A stretch of 64,000 bases of DNA, taken from positions 62,001 to 126,000 of the forward strand of contig PWHD01000021.1 of assembly GCA_003555335.1 (NCBI GenBank), in the 5' to 3' direction. The notes beneath the pieces are model-generated. The model had not been told where the DNA came from, did no database searches, and saw nothing but the letters and a program-made list of their open reading frames with translations. The translations under genes and the position numbers were made by a program. This DNA comes from Mollicutes bacterium. GTDB taxonomy: Bacteria; Bacillota_I; Bacilli_A; Izemoplasmatales; Izemoplasmataceae. Shown here in pieces: positions 60,635 through 64,000 of the stretch (positions are counted from its first letter, which is position 1; every line of letters starts with the position of its first letter).

Positions 60635-62992
60635 TCAGGACTCGTCCAAAAAATCGTAAGGGGTCTTCTCATTCAGTTCCTCACCCAACGTGTCAAAGGG
60701 AATTTCGGGATCGTTGATGGTTTTTCTTTCGGGTTTTTCGCGGAGTTTTTCGATCGCCTCGTCCAGTGAGCGGACGCGGGTGTCATCCTGTTTGCCTTCC
60801 AGTTTCATCCTGAGCATGGTCTGCCGGTTCTCCTCCAAGCTGCCCACGGCGGGACGCAGTGTCTCAAGATCCCCTGCGACAATGAGTTTCTCTTTCGCCC
60901 GTGAAACGGCGGTATAGATGAGTTTGCGCTTGAGCATGATCGAAAAGCTCTTGAAAAGGGGCAAGATGACCACTTTGTATTCGCTGCCCTGTGATTTGTG
61001 GATGCTCATCGCGTAGGCGTGGGTGAGCTGGTCGAGATCCCCTTTTCGGTAGGTGACCTCGTTGCCGAGAAAATCGACATAGAGTATGCCACCGGTCACG
61101 TCGATGCCGACGACCCGTCCCTGATCGCCGTTCATCACACCGTCTTCGGCGCGATTGATCAGCTGCAGTACCTTGTCGTTGATCTTGAACGTCTTATCGC
61201 CATATTGCAGCGACTTGGCAGACCCCTTGTTGTAGGTGGTCTGCAGGAAAGCGTTGATGGCGTCGATCCCGGCGGGTCCTCTGTACATCGGAATCAGAAC
61301 CTGGATGTCATCAAGGAGGTCAAAGCCTTGGTCGAGCATGTAGTCGATCATCTTTTTGAGTCTCGGTTTGAAGTTCTCCTGTGATTCCTTGAAGACATAG
61401 CGGTCGGGATAAACCTCATAGAGGTCATCGGGAAGCCGGCCCCTTCTGATTTCGTTGGCGAGATGGATGATGGCGGAGTTCGCGGCCTGGCGGTGGATGG
61501 TGTCCAGCGTGATGGTGCGGACGGCGCCTGAATCGATGATGTCTTTAAGAACCTGGCCCGGTCCGACGGAGGGAAGCTGGGCCTCATCACCGACGATGAT
61601 GATCTTCGCCATCTCCGGCAGACTCTCAAAAAGGTGGGCGCCGAGCATCACATCGATCATGCTCGCCTCGTCGATGATGAAGAGCCGGCCGGGTTTCGGG
61701 TGGTCCTTGTCGTGTTCGAAGGAGCCGTCGAAACCATAGCCCAAAAAGCGGTGGATGGTCGAAGCGTGATAGCCGGTCGTCTCTTTCATGCGTTTGGCCG
61801 CCCGTCCGGTGGGCGCGATCAGATGGATGTCGGTCTCCTTTTCATAGGCGGGCGGCACGACATCGGTGATGTTTTTGAAGACATGGACGATGCCCTTGAT
61901 GACGGTGGTCTTTCCCGTACCGGGGCCGCCGTTAAGGACCATGACCTGCGATTTCATCGCGGTCTGGATCGCTTTTTTCTGTTTCCTGGTGTAGGTGATC
62001 CCCTCGACCCGTTCGAAATCGGCGATCAGTGTCTCGATCCGCCCGGCGTCAGCGGCCATCGTCTTTTCGGAGAATTCCCGCAATACACGGGCGATGGTGT
62101 TCTCGCTTTTCACGAACTGCCGTTGGCTCAGTTTGCCGGCCTCGACAATGAAACGGCCCGAATCGACCAAGTCGTTCAGTATCGATTCCATTGTTTCCTT
62201 GCCGACCAAGGGTGCGTGCTTGTTCAGTCGTTCCAGGGCGACGTCGAGGAAGACGTCGCGCTCGATGTGTGTGTGGCCCTTTTGATTCGAGATGTGGTTG
62301 AAAAGGTAGACAATCATGGCGCGGATGCGCAAGGGGTCGTCGTCTTTGAAACCGAGCTTCTTGGCGATCAGGTCCGCCCGCTCGAAACCGATGCCTTCGA
62401 TGTCGTCGATCAGCTTGTAGGGGTTTTTCCTGATAATGCCCAGCGCCTTGTCTGCATAGGCATCCAGGATACGTTTGGCGATGCGGGGCGTGATACCGTA
62501 ATCATAGAGCTTGATCAGGGTCTGCTCATTGGCCTTGTGTTCCTTGAGGCCCTCATAAAGGCTTTCTTTTGCCTTCTCGCTCAGTTTGGGTACCTTGTCG
62601 AGGACGGCCTTGTTCTGGGTGATCTTCGTGATGGCATCCTTGCCAAGAAAGTTGACGACACGCTCGGCGGTTTTTTCCCCGACCCCCTTGAAAAGGTCGC
62701 TCGACAGGTAGTCGATGATGCCTTCCTTGTTGGTTTCCTCTATCTTCTCGTAGCGGACGAACTTGAACTGCCGTCCGAACTTCTCGTGGTATTCGGCTTC
62801 ACCGTAAAAACGGAATTCCTCGCCCTTTTTCGGCTGGGGAAGATAACCCTTTACGGCGACGGTTTCCTTATCACCACCGAAAAGAGAATCATCGAGATTC
62901 GAGTCGGTGACATCGATTTTGAGGATGGCAAAGGCATTGTCCTCGTTATAGAATGTGATGTTGCGCACGGTTCCCTGAATGTACTTTTCCAT
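60635..62992 (-). CDS. recD2: RecD2-type 5'-3' DNA helicase
   Basis: 785 residues, SF1B helicase. OB-like N-terminal domain (IQGTVRNITFYNEDNAFAIL), HhH repeats (about 95-210), then helicase motifs: GGPGTGKTT (I), DEAS (II), GDEAQLPSVGPG (III), and AMSIHKSQGSEY with YTAVSRAKEKL (V-VI). No RecB or RecC gene is nearby, as expected for RecD2, which helps in replication fork and mismatch-repair processes. AGAGGTG precedes the ATG. Confidence 0.94.
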   Translation of the reverse strand: MEKYIQGTVRNITFYNEDNAFAILKIDVTDSNLDDSLFGGDKETVAVKGYLPQPKKGEEFRFYGEAEYHEKFGRQFKFVRYEKIEETNKEGIIDYLSSDLFKGVGEKTAERVVNFLGKDAITKITQNKAVLDKVPKLSEKAKESLYEGLKEHKANEQTLIKLYDYGITPRIAKRILDAYADKALGIIRKNPYKLIDDIEGIGFERADLIAKKLGFKDDDPLRIRAMIVYLFNHISNQKGHTHIERDVFLDVALERLNKHAPLVGKETMESILNDLVDSGRFIVEAGKLSQRQFVKSENTIARVLREFSEKTMAADAGRIETLIADFERVEGITYTRKQKKAIQTAMKSQVMVLNGGPGTGKTTVIKGIVHVFKNITDVVPPAYEKETDIHLIAPTGRAAKRMKETTGYHASTIHRFLGYGFDGSFEHDKDHPKPGRLFIIDEASMIDVMLGAHLFESLPEMAKIIIVGDEAQLPSVGPGQVLKDIIDSGAVRTITLDTIHRQAANSAIIHLANEIRRGRLPDDLYEVYPDRYVFKESQENFKPRLKKMIDYMLDQGFDLLDDIQVLIPMYRGPAGIDAINAFLQTTYNKGSAKSLQYGDKTFKINDKVLQLINRAEDGVMNGDQGRVVGIDVTGGILYVDFLGNEVTYRKGDLDQLTHAYAMSIHKSQGSEYKVVILPLFKSFSIMLKRKLIYTAVSRAKEKLIVAGDLETLRPAVGSLEENRQTMLRMKLEGKQDDTRVRSLDEAIEKLREKPERKTINDPEIPFDTLGEELNEKTPYDFLDES

Positions 62993-63010
62993 AGGCCACC
63001 TCTTTCACTT

Positions 63011-63019
63011 ATTATAGCA
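63011..63019 (-). promoter_or_regulatory. Extended -10 promoter of recD2
   Basis: TGCTATAAT on the minus strand (TATAAT at 63011-63016), 19 bp before the start codon; no clear -35. Confidence 0.5.
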
Positions 63020-63053
63020 CAAAAAGGCGCTTGATGACTTGAAAAAAACCACG

Positions 63054-63076
63054 AAAAAAGAGTCTTACGACTCTTT
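63054..63076 (-). terminator. Intrinsic terminator after the M24 aminopeptidase
   Basis: On the minus strand AAAGAGTC/GACTCTTT with a GTAA loop and a T-run, overlapping the stop codon of the aminopeptidase. Confidence 0.85.
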
Positions 63077-64000
63077 GATCATGCGTTCGATCTCATCGGT
63101 TTCTTTGGGGATGGCGGCGCTCAGATTCTCATGACCGTCCGTGGTGACGAGAATGTCGTCCTCGATACGCACACCGATGCCTTCTTCTTTGATATAGAGT
63201 CCCGGTTCGACGGTGAGGACCATGCCTTCTTCAAGGGGGAGGTCGTAATAACCGACATCATGCACATCGAGACCGAGAAAATGACCGATGCTGTGGTAGT
63301 AGAAATCATAAATTTCCTTGTCTTCCCTGATCAGACCGATGCGTTTGGTCTCACGCGTCAGCATGTCGCGAGCGAAATCGTTCAGTTCTTTCCAGGTGAC
63401 ACCTGGTCTGACTTGTTCGATGGTCGCTTTATTGACCGAAAGCACGATCTCATAGATTTCCTTGTGGCGCTTATCGAAGGTGCCGCCGACGGGGTAGGTC
63501 CTCGAGATATCGGCGGCGTAGTTTTCGTGGAGCGCGCCGAGGTCGAACAAGATCATCTCCGATTTGTCGAGCGTGTCGCGGTTTTCGATGTAATGTAGCA
63601 CCGTCGCGTTCTTGCCCGAAGCGGCGATCGTGTCGAAGGCATTGCCCTCCGAACCCGAAAGGGTGATCGCGTGCATGAAGTCCGCCTGAAGCTGAAACTC
63701 ATGGGTACGGTTTTTGATGTTTCCAAGCACAGCCTCGAGGCCGTTTTTCGTGTGGTCGATGGCCGTTTTGATCTGCGCGATTTCTTCATCGCTTTTGAAC
63801 ATCCGCAGGTAGGACGTGTGTTCGTTCACCGCGAGCACGTTCAACTCAGGATAGTTGTCGATGATGTGCGCGGCCTGGTCGAGACTGATGGGCTTATGCC
63901 TCGCAGAGATGTGATAAAGGTCGAGATAGAGATATTTGGGCGGGTGCCCCATCGGTGAGCGGGCATAATTCATCGCCTGGTTGAAAACACGATCGAAATC
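63065..64000 (-). CDS. pepP: Xaa-Pro aminopeptidase (M24), N-terminal part outside the window
   Basis: At least 311 C-terminal residues; the frame stays open through the right edge, so the start is not seen. The pita-bread metallopeptidase domain is complete, with the two-metal site: FDLGALHENYAADISRTYPV (two aspartates), GHFLGLDVHD (histidine), TVEPGLY and VRIEDDILV (glutamates). It removes N-terminal residues before proline. An internal ATG at 63973 is not a likely start because similarity should extend further upstream. Confidence 0.9.
   Translation of the reverse strand, partial: DFDRVFNQAMNYARSPMGHPPKYLYLDLYHISARHKPISLDQAAHIIDNYPELNVLAVNEHTSYLRMFKSDEEIAQIKTAIDHTKNGLEAVLGNIKNRTHEFQLQADFMHAITLSGSEGNAFDTIAASGKNATVLHYIENRDTLDKSEMILFDLGALHENYAADISRTYPVGGTFDKRHKEIYEIVLSVNKATIEQVRPGVTWKELNDFARDMLTRETKRIGLIREDKEIYDFYYHSIGHFLGLDVHDVGYYDLPLEEGMVLTVEPGLYIKEEGIGVRIEDDILVTTDGHENLSAAIPKETDEIERMIKES

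Noticed and set aside
61634..63034. 466-codon plus-strand reading frame
   Set aside because: It is antisense to recD2, which carries all helicase motifs; the plus frame has no recognisable motif and no ribosome binding site.
1..64000. CRISPR arrays, tRNA or rRNA genes, insertion sequences, prophage
   Set aside because: No regular repeats, tRNA-like cloverleaf, rRNA conserved blocks, transposase or integrase motifs were noticed on either strand.

Overview
The window (about 50% G+C) is densely packed chromosomal core sequence from a Gram-positive, Bacillota-type bacterium. Many gene neighbourhoods match Bacillus subtilis order: cmk-ypfD-der-gpsA-hup, mutS/mutL/miaA, rny-ymdB-miaB-ymcA, pgsA-recA, yqeG-yqeH-yqeK-rsfS-yqeM-comEA-comEC-holA with rpsT, and recD2-alaS-yrrK-yrzB-yrrM-yrrN-yrrO-greA-mtnN. 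TGA acts as an ordinary stop (der, yqeG, yebC region), so the mycoplasma code is not used. The clusters are trimmed: aroE, yhbY and nadD are absent from the yqe cluster, cinA is absent between pgsA and recA, and spoVS is absent between ymdB and miaB. No sporulation gene is seen. A deep-branching Mollicutes/Erysipelotrichia-like lineage would fit, but this is inference. No rRNA, tRNA, CRISPR, phage or insertion sequence was recognised.

Layout. 1-7.2 kb: start of a Ktr/Trk potassium regulator, a CPBP protease, an ankyrin protein, then hup, gpsA, der, an S1 protein and cmk. 7.4-17 kb: a K+-dependent membrane pyrophosphatase, an AAC(6')-like acetyltransferase, rluB, a CNNM/CorC transporter, efp, several small uncharacterised membrane proteins, an anchored rhodanese and an Old Yellow Enzyme. 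17.1-24.8 kb: amino-acid fermentation, with tryptophanase (tnaA) followed by a five-gene operon: butyrate kinase, phosphate butyryltransferase, a leucine-type dehydrogenase, a divergent PEP carboxykinase and an aminotransferase. A perfect CcpA-type cre fills the spacer of its promoter. 24.8-35.9 kb: DNA mismatch repair, tRNA i6A/ms2 modification, a tail-anchored protein with SAP-like repeats, and the RNase Y/YmdB cluster. 36-44.7 kb: RtcB, PdxS with a divergent MocR regulator that lacks its PLP lysine, RecA, PgsA, an MFS carrier, YebC, CvfB and S20. 44.7-53 kb: HolA, ComEC/EA, RsfS, a YqeK-GNAT fusion, YqeH, YqeG and a metallopeptidase. 53-64 kb: MtnN, GreA, the TrhP pair, alaS under an alanine T-box, RecD2 and the C-terminal part of an M24 aminopeptidase.

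The metabolic part suggests a fermenter that gains energy from amino acids. Deamination or transamination gives 2-oxo acids, the Ptb/Buk pair makes ATP from acyl-CoA, tryptophanase yields pyruvate, and the pyrophosphatase recovers energy from pyrophosphate. Cre-like sites at three of these promoters suggest shared carbon-catabolite control. The enzymes that would convert 2-oxo acids to acyl-CoA are not in the window.

Transcription units are separated by short intrinsic terminators, often bidirectional. In three places (rny/nudix, greA/mtnN, yqeM/comEA) the terminator U-run directly abuts the ribosome binding site of the next gene and leaves no room for a promoter, which suggests control by read-through.
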